Below are positions 38,457-46,780 of a stretch of 64,000 nt of DNA, in pieces; the stretch's first letter is position 1, and every line of letters begins with the position of its first letter. The notes under the pieces were generated by a model. The model did not search any database. It was not told the origin of the DNA and was given only the letters and a program-made list of their open reading frames with translations. Position numbers and translations under genes: made by a program. The DNA is from Methanococcoides burtonii DSM 6242 (GTDB lineage Archaea; Halobacteriota; Methanosarcinia; Methanosarcinales; Methanosarcinaceae): NCBI RefSeq assembly GCF_000013725.1, contig NC_007955.1:775579-839578 (forward strand). The letters are read 5' to 3'.

Positions 38457-38948
38457 TCATTCGCTGGTCTTCTTTTTCCCATGTACGGGGCAGCTATCCT
38501 GTGTTGCAGGAGTGCATTCAACGTATTCCCCGGTATTATAGAAATATCTGAAATGTTCCAACCACAGCGGTAATCCCTCTTTCTTATTGATGAACTCAAT
38601 GAACTTCGTGAAGACGTCCAGGGTTTCGTGGGTGAGACCGTGCTCTATCCTGCAAGCGTCCTCATCGGCTGTTTTAGTATCCACTCCCAGTATCTGGAGG
38701 AATTCCTGCAGGACATCGTATTTTTCCTCGGTTGCCCTGGCGATCTCCTCTCCTTTGGGGGTCAGGGTGACGGCACCGTATTTTTCGTAATTGATGTAAC
38801 CTTCCCTGTTCAGTTTTTTAAACATCCCTGTGACACTGGAGGGATTCAGTCCCATGATCTCAGAAACGTCCTTCACCCTCGCATACCCTTTCTTCTTTAT
38901 AATTGAATCCAGTATTTTCAAATAATCTTCAGTTCTTTCTGTCGCCAT
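38457..38948 (-). CDS. DtxR/MntR-type metal-dependent repressor
   Basis: 163 residues. An N-terminal winged helix (EDYLKILDSIIKKKGYARVKD, then LNPSSVTGMFKKL as recognition helix) is followed by the metal-binding dimer domain with EDACRIEHGLTHETLD. The last 25 residues carry extra cysteines (VECTPATQDSCPVHG), typical of archaeal relatives that may bind a metal cofactor there. No SH3-like third domain. It is divergent from feoA-feoA-feoB and very likely controls it in response to iron or manganese. A palindrome lies in its own promoter, suggesting autoregulation. Confidence 0.9.
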   Translation of the reverse strand: MATERTEDYLKILDSIIKKKGYARVKDVSEIMGLNPSSVTGMFKKLNREGYINYEKYGAVTLTPKGEEIARATEEKYDVLQEFLQILGVDTKTADEDACRIEHGLTHETLDVFTKFIEFINKKEGLPLWLEHFRYFYNTGEYVECTPATQDSCPVHGKKKTSE

Positions 38949-38962
38949 ACCTTATCAACCTG

Positions 38963-38978
38963 TTTTGGTTTGCCAAAA
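38963..38978. promoter_or_regulatory. Operator candidate in the dtxR promoter
   Basis: TTTTGG-tttg-CCAAAA is a perfect inverted repeat between a TATA-like stretch (complement of AAAATATATTTGG) and the dtxR start, 15 bases from the ATG. A similar TTTGG...CAAA arrangement occurs in the feoA promoter at 39122, suggesting one shared regulator. Confidence 0.5.
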
Positions 38979-39099
38979 TATATTTGGAATACGGTGGTTG
39001 TCATATATAAACATAGCGTTGGTCTGCTGCTGGATGACTAAAATACATATATGTGGTGGATCTACACACATCTCTTCCAGATGTTTAGGTTCCACGAAA

Positions 39100-39134
39100 C
39101 TTTTAAATATGACCATTCCTTTTTGGTATACAAA
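39100..39134 (+). promoter_or_regulatory. Promoter and operator candidate of the feo operon
   Basis: A TATA-like CTTTTAAATATG at 39100-39111 is followed about 20 bases later by TTTGGTATACAAAC (39122-39135), whose TTTG and CAAA half-sites face each other. The position over the expected transcription start fits repression by the divergent DtxR-type protein. Confidence 0.5.
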
Positions 39135-39170
39135 CGTTTTATTGTATTAACAAAAAGGAGTTTGATCGAA

Positions 39171-39419
39171 ATGACTGAAATGAACGAAACTACGCTTAAC
39201 CTGCTCGAACCGGGCAGCAAAGCAAAAGTAATACAGATAACTGGCAGAGGTTCTGCCAGAAGAAGGATCCTTGACATGGGAATGGTGCCTGGAGCCGAGA
39301 TCGAGGTGATAAGGAAAGCCCCTATGGGAGACCCTCTGGAGTTTCTTGTCAAAGGCTACAATTTGTCCCTGAGAAAAGCCGAAGCTGAACTTATCGTGGT
39401 CCAGCCCCTGGGAGCGTGA
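39171..39419 (+). CDS. feoA: Ferrous-iron transport protein FeoA (first)
   Basis: 83 residues from ATG 39171 with AAGGAG upstream; a longer frame runs through the promoter and is rejected. The SH3-like FeoA fold is seen in EPGSKAKVIQITG, RRRILDMGMVPGAEIEVI and LEFLVKGYNLSLRKAEAELI. FeoA is thought to bind FeoB and aid its GTPase or channel function. First gene of the feo operon. Confidence 0.93.
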   Translation: MTEMNETTLNLLEPGSKAKVIQITGRGSARRRILDMGMVPGAEIEVIRKAPMGDPLEFLVKGYNLSLRKAEAELIVVQPLGA

Positions 39420-39425
39420 ACTGCT

Positions 39426-39653
39426 ATGGCCCATGTTCTACCTCTGACAATGATGCCTGAAGGAAAAGAGGGAAAAGTTGTCTCGATCAACGCGGGTCAG
39501 GGCCTGAAACGACGTCTGGTCGAGATGGGGTTTTGCGATGGCAGTCTTGTCACGGTCCACAGGTCTGAGCGGGGTGCCCTGGTTGTCGTTGTGAACGGTA
39601 CCAAATACGCCCTGGGCAAAGGTATGGCTACAAAGATAATGGTGTCAGATTGA
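39426..39653 (+). CDS. feoA: Ferrous-iron transport protein FeoA (second)
   Basis: 75 residues. MPEGKEGKVVSINAGQGLKR, LVEMGFCDGSLVTVH and VNGTKYALGKGMATKI place it in the FeoA family; it is much closer to the broken feoA at 37833 than to the first FeoA. Two different FeoA proteins before FeoB is common in methanogens and they may form one complex. It is six bases from the first feoA and three from feoB. Confidence 0.92.
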   Translation: MAHVLPLTMMPEGKEGKVVSINAGQGLKRRLVEMGFCDGSLVTVHRSERGALVVVVNGTKYALGKGMATKIMVSD

Positions 39654-39656
39654 CAA

Positions 39657-41723
39657 ATGAAATTAAATGAAGTTGGAAATCAGGATTGGATAGATATGGA
39701 AAAGAAAAAAATAACCATCGCCCTGGCAGGTAATCCCAATGTTGGAAAGACCACCTTGTTCAATGCCATTACAGGTGCAAGACAGCATGTGGGGAACTGG
39801 CCAGGGGTGACGGTGGAGAAAAAGACCGGAAAGAGGACGTACAAGGATACGGAGATAGAGGTCGTGGACCTTCCCGGGACGTACAGTCTCACGGCATACT
39901 CCATTGACGAGGTCGTGGCACGGGACTATGTGGTGGAAGAGAAACCGGATGTGGTGGTACAGATCGTGGATGCCACGAACCTTGAGAGGAACCTGTATCT
40001 CACCACACAGTTGATGGAACTTGGTTCCAAGGTGGTCATAGCCCTCAATATGTGGGACCTTGCAGAGTCCAGGGGAGATAAAATAGACACAAGAAAGATG
40101 GAAGATTTCCTGGAGATCCCTGTTGTAAAGACAGTTGCTAAAAGGGCAGAAGGGATCGACGCTTTGCTGGAAGAGGTCGTCAGGGAAGCTAACAAGGGTG
40201 AACACCACGAACACGAGGTAAGCTACGGTAATGATATCGAGAAAAAGATCATCGAGCTGGAAAAAATTGTTAGTAAAGACAGCGCACTGTCAGGCAAGTA
40301 TCCGGTGCGATGGTTGAGCGTGAAGCTGCTGGACGGCGATGAAAACATCCTGAAAAAGATCGAGGGAAGTTCAGTGGCTGCCCAGGTCAACAGTATACTC
40401 AGCGCAATCAAAAAGGAAGATTATGAAGCAGCCATGGCAGAGAAACGATACGAGACCATCAATACGGTGCTTCCACAAGTCTGCGTCAAGTGTGTCAAAG
40501 AGGTGACATTCTCGGATATGATCGACAGGGCGGTCACCAACAAGTATCTTGGAATACCTATATCCTTAGCCATGATGTGGGCAGCGTTCGAGGTGACGTT
40601 CACGGCCGCAACCCCGCTCATGGAATTCGTTGATATGTTCTTTGGCTGGCTGGCTGGAGTGGTTGCAGAGAGCATCACAAATCCTGTGCTTGGCTCCCTG
40701 CTGGGCGATGGTATCGTCGCAGGCGTGGGCGCTGTTATGATATTCCTCCCTAATATCCTGTTACTGTTCCTCATGATCTCGTTGCTGGAAGATTCTGGAT
40801 ATATGGCACGAGCCGCGTTCGTCATGGATAAGCTCATGTACAAGATCGGTCTGAATGGAAGGTCGTTCATTCCACTGTTGATGGGGTTCGGCTGTAATGT
40901 ACCTGCGATCATGGCCACCCGGACTATCGAGGACGAAAAGGACAGACTGGTGACAATTCTTGTGAATCCATTTATTTCCTGCGGTGCACGATTGCCGGTA
41001 TATCTCATGCTGGCAGGTGCGTTCTTTGGAAGACAGGCAGGCTCAGTGATCTTTGGTATATACATATTAGGTATAATTGTTGCCATACTCTCTGCAAAAT
41101 TGATACGTGGAACAGTGTTAAAAGGCAAACCATCTCCCTTTATCATGGAATTGCCGCCATACAGGCTCCCTACGCCCAAAGCAAGCGCGATACACATGTG
41201 GGAAAAAGGTTCCATATACCTGAAAAAGGCAGGTACTATCATCCTGACTGGTGTTGTCTTTGTGTGGTTGCTGTCAGCCATCCCGGCTCCGGGAGTGGAT
41301 GCAGCGTTCGCGTCCGAGGAGATCCTCGGAACAGAAGACTCCCTTGTAGGTGTATTGGGACACATAATTGAGCCTCTTGTCGCACCTCTCGGGTTTGACT
41401 GGAAAGTAGCAGTAGCCCTGGTCTTTGGATTCATTGCCAAGGAGATCGTGATAGGTTCCATGGGGGTGCTGTACGGCACCGGGGAGGACGAAGATGCCCT
41501 TGCTGAAATATTAACAGCAGGAGCTATGAGCCCGCTGACAGCCCTTGGACTGATGGTATTCACACTCCTGTACGTGCCATGCATTGCATGTGTTGGTGTG
41601 GTAAAGAAGGAAACCGGTAGCTGGAAATGGACGCTCTTTATGATGGCCTATGGAACAACACTGGCATGGATAGCTGCGTTCCTCATCTACCGCATAGGTA
41701 CAGCCATAGGATGGGGATTATGA
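39657..41723 (+). CDS. feoB: Ferrous-iron transporter FeoB
   Basis: 688 residues; a Met at residue 14 is an alternative start. The G domain has G1 GNPNVGKTT (residues 25-33), G2 near GVTVEKKT, G3 VDLPGTYSL and G4 NMWD. A helical spacer follows, then the membrane part with two Gate repeats, seen in LMGFGCNVPAIMATRTI (with the Cys typical of FeoB) and FGFIAKEIVIGSMGVLYG, and the LLYVPCIACVGVVKKE segment near the end. It imports Fe2+. Central gene of the operon. Confidence 0.97.
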   Translation: MKLNEVGNQDWIDMEKKKITIALAGNPNVGKTTLFNAITGARQHVGNWPGVTVEKKTGKRTYKDTEIEVVDLPGTYSLTAYSIDEVVARDYVVEEKPDVVVQIVDATNLERNLYLTTQLMELGSKVVIALNMWDLAESRGDKIDTRKMEDFLEIPVVKTVAKRAEGIDALLEEVVREANKGEHHEHEVSYGNDIEKKIIELEKIVSKDSALSGKYPVRWLSVKLLDGDENILKKIEGSSVAAQVNSILSAIKKEDYEAAMAEKRYETINTVLPQVCVKCVKEVTFSDMIDRAVTNKYLGIPISLAMMWAAFEVTFTAATPLMEFVDMFFGWLAGVVAESITNPVLGSLLGDGIVAGVGAVMIFLPNILLLFLMISLLEDSGYMARAAFVMDKLMYKIGLNGRSFIPLLMGFGCNVPAIMATRTIEDEKDRLVTILVNPFISCGARLPVYLMLAGAFFGRQAGSVIFGIYILGIIVAILSAKLIRGTVLKGKPSPFIMELPPYRLPTPKASAIHMWEKGSIYLKKAGTIILTGVVFVWLLSAIPAPGVDAAFASEEILGTEDSLVGVLGHIIEPLVAPLGFDWKVAVALVFGFIAKEIVIGSMGVLYGTGEDEDALAEILTAGAMSPLTALGLMVFTLLYVPCIACVGVVKKETGSWKWTLFMMAYGTTLAWIAAFLIYRIGTAIGWGL

Positions 41724-41744
41724 ACTTGAATTGAGGTGATATTA

Positions 41745-42185
41745 ATGGCAAATACAAATAAAATGATCTTTGCAATGGTGGCAGGAATACTCTATGTAGT
41801 ATTCGGCATCCTGAAGATGCTGGAAGGATTCGGAATTGAGACCGGTCTGGCTGAATCGTTGCTGATCCCAGGGGATTTCTTCGGAGGTTTCTGCTTTGTC
41901 GTGATCGGGGCTGTGTTCCTGTACGCGGTCAAAGAGCTGAGTGCAGGGGTGTACATGGGCGTATCCTACGTCTATGTCGGCATCCTGATGTCACTGGTGT
42001 TCATGGCAGTCTACCTCCTGGTCATGGGGGCAGACCTCCTTATGTTCTACGTAGTAAAGAGCGAGGACTACGAAGGATGGCGCATTATTGACAGCATGAG
42101 ACCTGGCATCTATCTGGGGCTCCTGTCCCTTATCGGGTACTTCTCCTGGAAGGACAAATTCACCACAGAGATGACAAATGTTTGA
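41745..42185 (+). CDS. Four-helix membrane protein of the feo operon
   Basis: 146 residues from ATG 41745, chosen because GAGGTGAT lies five bases upstream. Four hydrophobic segments are predicted (IFAMVAGILYVVFGILKML, FGGFCFVVIGAVFLYAV, MGVSYVYVGILMSLVFM and the last near LGLLSLIGYF). No family recognised. Its place between feoB and the feoC-like genes suggests a role in iron uptake or its control, which is inference. Confidence 0.7.
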   Translation: MANTNKMIFAMVAGILYVVFGILKMLEGFGIETGLAESLLIPGDFFGGFCFVVIGAVFLYAVKELSAGVYMGVSYVYVGILMSLVFMAVYLLVMGADLLMFYVVKSEDYEGWRIIDSMRPGIYLGLLSLIGYFSWKDKFTTEMTNV

Positions 42186-42194
42186 GGTGAGCAG

Positions 42195-42527
42195 ATGATG
42201 ATAGGCTACCGATACATGCTAAAGGAGGTCGCAACGATTCTGTCTCAGGACAACATAACCTTCGGGGAACTTTCCCGAAGGCTTAACCTGGGTCCGAAAG
42301 AGTTGAAGGAGCTTCTTGAGACCATGGAACGTAAAGGTGATATAGAGATCTCCTGCATGAGTCCGCCTCCTGACACAACCAGTTGTGCAGGTTGTGGCAT
42401 GGGGCACGCCTGTCCGGGAACGAATCTTGGAATAGGAAGAACATATCGCCTTACCGAGAATGGGAGAAAGGTATGCTGTGAACAACACAGTTTCGAAAAG
42501 GAAGATCGAAAAGGAGGACGTCCATGA
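42195..42527 (+). CDS. FeoC-like winged-helix protein (first)
   Basis: 110 residues. An N-terminal winged helix (LSQDNITFGELSRRLNLGPKE) is followed by a cysteine loop, EISCMSPPPDTTSCAGCGMG and HACPG, which matches the four-cysteine wing of FeoC-type proteins that bind an Fe-S cluster or metal. FeoC proteins regulate FeoB stability or activity. Overlaps the next gene by four bases (ATGA). Confidence 0.72.
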   Translation: MMIGYRYMLKEVATILSQDNITFGELSRRLNLGPKELKELLETMERKGDIEISCMSPPPDTTSCAGCGMGHACPGTNLGIGRTYRLTENGRKVCCEQHSFEKEDRKGGRP

Positions 42528-42865
42528 TACACGGATTCCCAACCATCTCAAGGAGAATACTGGACCTCGTATCACAGGGGAACACGACCTTTGACCGGAT
42601 AGCCTGTAAACTGGGAATAACCCATAAGGAGCTGGAATTTTTACTGGAGTTGATGGTACACAGAGGTTATATCAGATCCGTTTGTGACCCCAAAAACAGC
42701 TCCTGCTGTTCAATGGTAAGCAAACCATTGGACAGTAATTCGGTCTATTCGTGCGGGGTGACATACCTCCTTACAGAGAAGGGAGTGGAGGTTTGTCGTA
42801 ACATAACGGAACACCATGTGCAAAGAGTGAACCAGGCTATTGGTCATGCTGTCACGGAAAGCTGA
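42524..42865 (+). CDS. FeoC-like winged-helix protein (second)
   Basis: 113 residues. The fold of the first FeoC-like protein is repeated (LVSQGNTTFDRIACKLGITHKEL), with cysteines CDPKNSSCCSM and YSCG in the wing and a YLLTEKGVEVC C-terminus matching the end of the first. The two are probably a tandem duplication and may work as a heterodimer. Translationally coupled to its neighbour. Confidence 0.65.
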   Translation: MIHGFPTISRRILDLVSQGNTTFDRIACKLGITHKELEFLLELMVHRGYIRSVCDPKNSSCCSMVSKPLDSNSVYSCGVTYLLTEKGVEVCRNITEHHVQRVNQAIGHAVTES

Positions 42866-43200
42866 GGATTATCTCGAAGCTATCCTTAATATCACAAATG
42901 ATAAAGGATATGCAAGGATAAAGGACGTGGCTGTTTCACTGGACCTCAGGCCGCCGAATGTTACTGAAATGGTACAGAAACTTGACAGTCTGGGTTATGT
43001 GGTATGCAGGAGATATGAGGGTGTGACACTGACCGGGAAGGGCAGAAGATCGCACCGGTCATAAAAGACCGCCACCATACCTTAAAAGCTTTCCTGGAGA
43101 TCATAAACATACCCGGGAGATCACAGATAAGGATGCATGCACAATGGAGCATGAGCTAAATGATTACGACGTTAGAAAAGGCCTTTCATCTGTATTTTTG
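42846..43200 (+). pseudogene. Second DtxR-type regulator gene, broken by two frame shifts
   Basis: ATG 42846 opens MLSRKAEDYLEAILNITNDK, ARIKDVAVSLDLRPPNVTEM and GVTLTGKG, a DtxR winged helix. After about 43041 the second frame gives QKIAPVIKDRHHTLKAFLEI and after about 43115 the third frame gives EITDKDACTMEHELNDYDV, the metal-binding motif. The three pieces in order form a normal DtxR protein; it is non-functional as written. It overlaps the end of the second feoC-like gene. Confidence 0.8.
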
Positions 43201-43283
43201 TGTATCTTTAACACAAACGATGAAGACTTTTCATTGTTGTTCTTAATCGAGAATTTATTGATGTATAAGGTTGATCAAACCCT

Positions 43284-44546
43284 TTAAATACCCATTTCTT
43301 TCAATGATCCTTCCATCTTGAAGATCTCATCCATATTCTCGGCTAAGAGTATAACAGCAAAATCACCAGACAACGGCAATGTATCGCAGCTAAAAGGAAA
43401 TACGGAATTTGATTTTTTGCCATCATAGAGTAGTGGCCCAATACGTTCAGTGAGCTCAAGAAATGAACATGCAGCTGTCTTGATCTTTATAAATTTCCAG
43501 TATGGAATGGGAGATATCAATTTTTCAATATTATCTACGATCATGCTCACATAGGAGGAACCATTAAAACGAGCGTTATTTTCAACCGGAAATATGCCAT
43601 CATCTGATACAATATAATCGATACCGACTACACCCCTATATCCGAATTTAGCCATATTAGTTACAATTTTTGCAGATGTTTTTGCAATGTAATTTGAAAT
43701 TTCTGGGGAGTGATCATCTCCTTTGAGTGTACCAATGTGTACCATCCCTCTTTCGCATATTTGATCCCGCATACCAAGAGAGTTTATATTACCTTCTCTG
43801 CTGATCACCCACTGATCATTCGGAGAAGATGAGACATTCAGAAAAGGCTCAATGATAACAAATCTTTCACCGCTAACTGCAATTTCATGATATATTTCAG
43901 AAATATCATTGCCTTTAGTTTTGTACAACGACATATCGGCTTCACCCAAAGTTCCGCGAATAATAACAGTTTCGCAGGTTGACAGATATCCGTTAATGAT
44001 GTTTTTCATATCTGTACAATTTTCATTGTCTTCAGGATTCATTTCAAATGAACTGCCTTCAACAACAGCTATGTCCAATTGTTTGCATACGGTCTTAAAA
44101 ACGGACTTATCATTATATTTTAATGTTGCAGTTTCAGTTGCTCCATAAAGATCAGCATCAAGAACTTTTGCAGCTTCAGTTTCCATCCTCCCTGAAAACC
44201 ATGGTACATATACAGGTTTTTTCCCGCTCTGCCTGATATATATTTTAACTGGTTCGGGATCATTAACGATGAGTTCTGAGAGTGACATCTTTTTTGAAGG
44301 AGAATTATATTCAACAATATGATCCGATCCCAGACCATGGGAACGCAGCCATTTATGATACTCTTGATCCAGCTTTCCGCGTAGAACTACCACATCATCA
44401 TGGCGAGCGATTGGAAGCGCTCTATCGCATTTTGAATTAACGGATGCATCACGGCGCGGGAACTGTGAAAAACGATCTGCTCCGTAAATTATTAGCTCAT
44501 TGTCGTTGTTTGAGATACATTTTCTGAGTGATTGATATTCATACAT
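43284..44546 (-). CDS. ATP-grasp domain protein
   Basis: 420 residues. The C-terminal ATP-grasp fold shows FGYRGVVGIDYIVSD and the metal-binding IFPVENNARFNGSSY, and an RFVIIEPFLNVSSSPNDQW stretch typical of the central subdomain. The N-terminal 150 residues form a pre-ATP-grasp-like region (IIYGADRFSQFPRRD, then VPWFSGRMET), as in peptide-ligase-related enzymes of the Pgm1 group. It would join a carboxylate to an amine or similar using ATP. Substrate unknown. It lies two kilobases from a head-group cluster, separated by IS sequences, so a shared pathway is only possible. Confidence 0.7.
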   Translation of the reverse strand: MYEYQSLRKCISNNDNELIIYGADRFSQFPRRDASVNSKCDRALPIARHDDVVVLRGKLDQEYHKWLRSHGLGSDHIVEYNSPSKKMSLSELIVNDPEPVKIYIRQSGKKPVYVPWFSGRMETEAAKVLDADLYGATETATLKYNDKSVFKTVCKQLDIAVVEGSSFEMNPEDNENCTDMKNIINGYLSTCETVIIRGTLGEADMSLYKTKGNDISEIYHEIAVSGERFVIIEPFLNVSSSPNDQWVISREGNINSLGMRDQICERGMVHIGTLKGDDHSPEISNYIAKTSAKIVTNMAKFGYRGVVGIDYIVSDDGIFPVENNARFNGSSYVSMIVDNIEKLISPIPYWKFIKIKTAACSFLELTERIGPLLYDGKKSNSVFPFSCDTLPLSGDFAVILLAENMDEIFKMEGSLKEMGI

Positions 44547-44672
44547 TTAATATTCCATTTTTTAGATAAGTAGTTTTTATAATTCATCAGCAAGAAGACC
44601 ACTATTATTGCGTAAACAATTATTTGTTCCTATTTCTGATATTATTATTAGTATTAAAACGTATGTTGCAAT

Positions 44673-44879
44673 ATGCGGAAATCCTACAAATTCCGTCTGT
44701 ACCCGACCAAAGAACAGGGGGCTAGCAAGTATGTAGAATTGGTTAACCCATACAACACATCACAAAAATGTAGCATCTGTGGGAACATCGTCATGAAAGG
44801 TATATCGTTTTGAGTTCACAAATGTCCCGAGTGTGGAATTGAGCTTGATAGGGAGGACAATGCCGCTATTAATATTCTA
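44673..44879 (+). pseudogene. Miniature tnpB remnant (IS605/IS1341 type), split by IS5-type copy 2
   Basis: MRKSYKFRLYPTKEQG is the start of TnpB proteins; it is joined in frame to the C-terminal zinc finger (NTSQKCSICGN, then HKCPECGIELDREDNAAINI), so the RuvC core is deleted. A TGA at 44811-44813 interrupts it. The IS5-type element enters after CTA at 44879; beyond it the frame continues at 46025 as NICTVG and CEVTDVGLGYKKAGSH to TAA at 46114, followed by the right-end hairpin. Confidence 0.85.
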
Positions 44880-46020
44880 GAGAATTCCGATAAACCCCTC
44901 AAACAGAAGCAATATTTATAACCTATTACAATAATTTTGTATTATGTCCTTAACAAACTTTGCTTTTAAAGAAGAGTACAAACGTCTTGAAAATCTCGGT
45001 GACAAGCTCTCTGAAATTGAATCTCTCATCGATTGGAAACCATTTCGTCCAATTATAGCAGAGATGTATATCAATAAAACAGAGTTCGGTGGCAGACCAA
45101 ACGTTGATGAAATCGTCATGCTCAAAATGTTAGTATTGCAACAATGGCATGGCCTATCTGACCCTGAACTTGAAAGACAAGCTACTGATAGAATTTCCTT
45201 TAGGAAATTCTTGGGCTTTCCTGCAAAAATTCCAGATCATACTACTGTTTGGGCATTTAGAGAACGAATTTCCCAGGCAGGAAAAGAAGATGAAATCTGG
45301 AATGAAATGCAAAGACAACTTAATAAGAAAGGTCTGAAGATCAAGCAAGGTATGATTCAGGATGCAACATTTATACATGCTGATCCAGGACATGCAAATC
45401 TTGATACTCCTCGTGGAAATGAAGCAAAGACCAGAAGATGTAAGGACGGTACATGGACAAAAAAGGCATCTAAGTCACATTTTGGATATAAACTACATAC
45501 CATTGAAGATACCGAATATGATCTGATAAGGAGATATAGGACAACTACTGCCTCAGTTCATGATAGTCAGGTGGATCTTTCTGAAGAAGGCGAAGTTGTT
45601 TACAGAGATAGAGGTTACTTTGGTGCAATTTCAAAAGGATATGATGCAACTATGCAAAGGGGAGTACGAGGGCACCCTATTGGTATTAGGGATAAGATGA
45701 GAAACAAAAGAATAAGCAGGAAAAGAGCAAAGGGAGAAAGACCTTATGCTGTTATCAAAAATGTGTTTACGTCAGGATTTGTAAGAGTAACAACGTTGGC
45801 AAGAGTAAATGTCAAAATGGCGATTACAGCATTCAGCTATAATCTCTATCAATTGAGGACAATAAGAAGAAAATCATTAGGATGAATAGCGGTAGCTATT
45901 CAAAAAAGTTGGAAAGTATATAAATAGATACTAGCAAACTGCTGGAAATAGAGAGAAAAGCTCAAAATTTTAGCTGGAAATATTTGCTTTGAAAAAAATC
46001 AGCAGTTAATCGCAATTCTC
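44880..46020 (+). mobile_element. IS5-type element, copy 2
   Basis: 1,141 bp, the same length as copy 1 and nearly identical. The flanking 4-bp duplication is TCTA (44876-44879 and 46021-46024). It splits a tnpB remnant, giving a clean pre-insertion sequence when removed. Confidence 0.94.
44944..45885 (+). CDS. IS5-family transposase, copy 2
   Basis: 313 residues, intact, with the same motifs as copy 1 (IQDATFIHADPGH, YRDRGYFGA). It differs from copy 1 at a few positions such as ISQAGK for IAQSGK and NKKGLK for DKKGLR. High identity between the two suggests recent transposition. Confidence 0.93.
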   Translation: MSLTNFAFKEEYKRLENLGDKLSEIESLIDWKPFRPIIAEMYINKTEFGGRPNVDEIVMLKMLVLQQWHGLSDPELERQATDRISFRKFLGFPAKIPDHTTVWAFRERISQAGKEDEIWNEMQRQLNKKGLKIKQGMIQDATFIHADPGHANLDTPRGNEAKTRRCKDGTWTKKASKSHFGYKLHTIEDTEYDLIRRYRTTTASVHDSQVDLSEEGEVVYRDRGYFGAISKGYDATMQRGVRGHPIGIRDKMRNKRISRKRAKGERPYAVIKNVFTSGFVRVTTLARVNVKMAITAFSYNLYQLRTIRRKSLG

Positions 46021-46051
46021 TCTAAATATATGCACCGTGGGGACTAAGGAG

Positions 46052-46123
46052 AGAGCCTGTGAAGTCACGGACGTTGGTCTGGGCTATAAAAAAGCAGGAA
46101 GCCACCTATTTTAATGGGTGGTA
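46052..46123 (+). repeat. IS605-type right end, second copy
   Basis: This is the tail of the tnpB remnant and its 3' hairpin (CCACCTA/TGGGTGG). It nearly matches 4197-4263. In intact elements this region forms the 3' end of the TnpB-associated RNA; here the nuclease is lost. Confidence 0.65.
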
Positions 46124-46129
46124 GCACTA

Positions 46130-46780
46130 TTACTTGCTCCACAGCATCCAGCTATAGATGACTGTTAACACCAAAGCATAAACCAAGAGAACAGAAAACC
46201 AACTGCCGGAAAACTTAGGTGTTCGAATTGGTGCTATATTAAAGATAGCCATGATTATAAACAGTGCATACATAACAACTAAAAAAATAGGCTGGCTGAA
46301 AAAACTGTTGAACAGAAAGGCAAAAGCAAAAATCAGGACATTGTTATCAAGTGCCAATCCCATGTATGTCGAATCATCGACCAGGCCGAAAACATTGAAA
46401 TAACTCAACCGTATTGCACTGACGGCGATGATCACGAACGCTCCGGGTAGGAACCAAGGACTGAATTCTCCATAGCTCAAGAGAAATACAGCAGGGCAAA
46501 TGCCAAAACTTACTATGTCTATCAATGAATCAAGCTGTCCCCCGAAAGCTCGATATTCATCAGTTCGCCCCTTCATCCGGCGAGCAATGAGTCCGTCACC
46601 CCAGTCAAAAACAACTGCCCATATCATTCCAATTATAGCAAGCGGAAAATTGCCTAATATACCATAGTATATACTAAGGACTGCACACAACAACCCTGCA
46701 AGTGAACAAATATTTGGAAGATCACGGGCGAAAGTAAGCATTCCTGTCTGAGGTGATCGTTGATTCTCTGGACTGTTCAT
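46130..46780 (-). CDS. CDP-alcohol phosphatidyltransferase
   Basis: 216 residues with about six membrane segments. The catalytic motif is visible as DWGDGLIARRMKG followed by GGQLDSLIDIVSFG, giving the D-x2-DG-x2-AR...G-x3-D-x3-D pattern. It transfers a phospho-alcohol from a CDP-alcohol or forms the phospholipid from CDP-archaeol; which of the two cannot be told. Its ATG overlaps the stop of the upstream PLP enzyme, so they are coupled, and the gene set with the nucleotidyltransferase suggests head-group transfer in polar lipid synthesis. Confidence 0.88.
   Translation of the reverse strand: MNSPENQRSPQTGMLTFARDLPNICSLAGLLCAVLSIYYGILGNFPLAIIGMIWAVVFDWGDGLIARRMKGRTDEYRAFGGQLDSLIDIVSFGICPAVFLLSYGEFSPWFLPGAFVIIAVSAIRLSYFNVFGLVDDSTYMGLALDNNVLIFAFAFLFNSFFSQPIFLVVMYALFIIMAIFNIAPIRTPKFSGSWFSVLLVYALVLTVIYSWMLWSK

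Noticed and set aside
39051-39170. N-terminal extension of the first FeoA
   Set aside because: It would cover the TATA-like box and operator; ATG 39171 has AAGGAG upstream and matches the family start.
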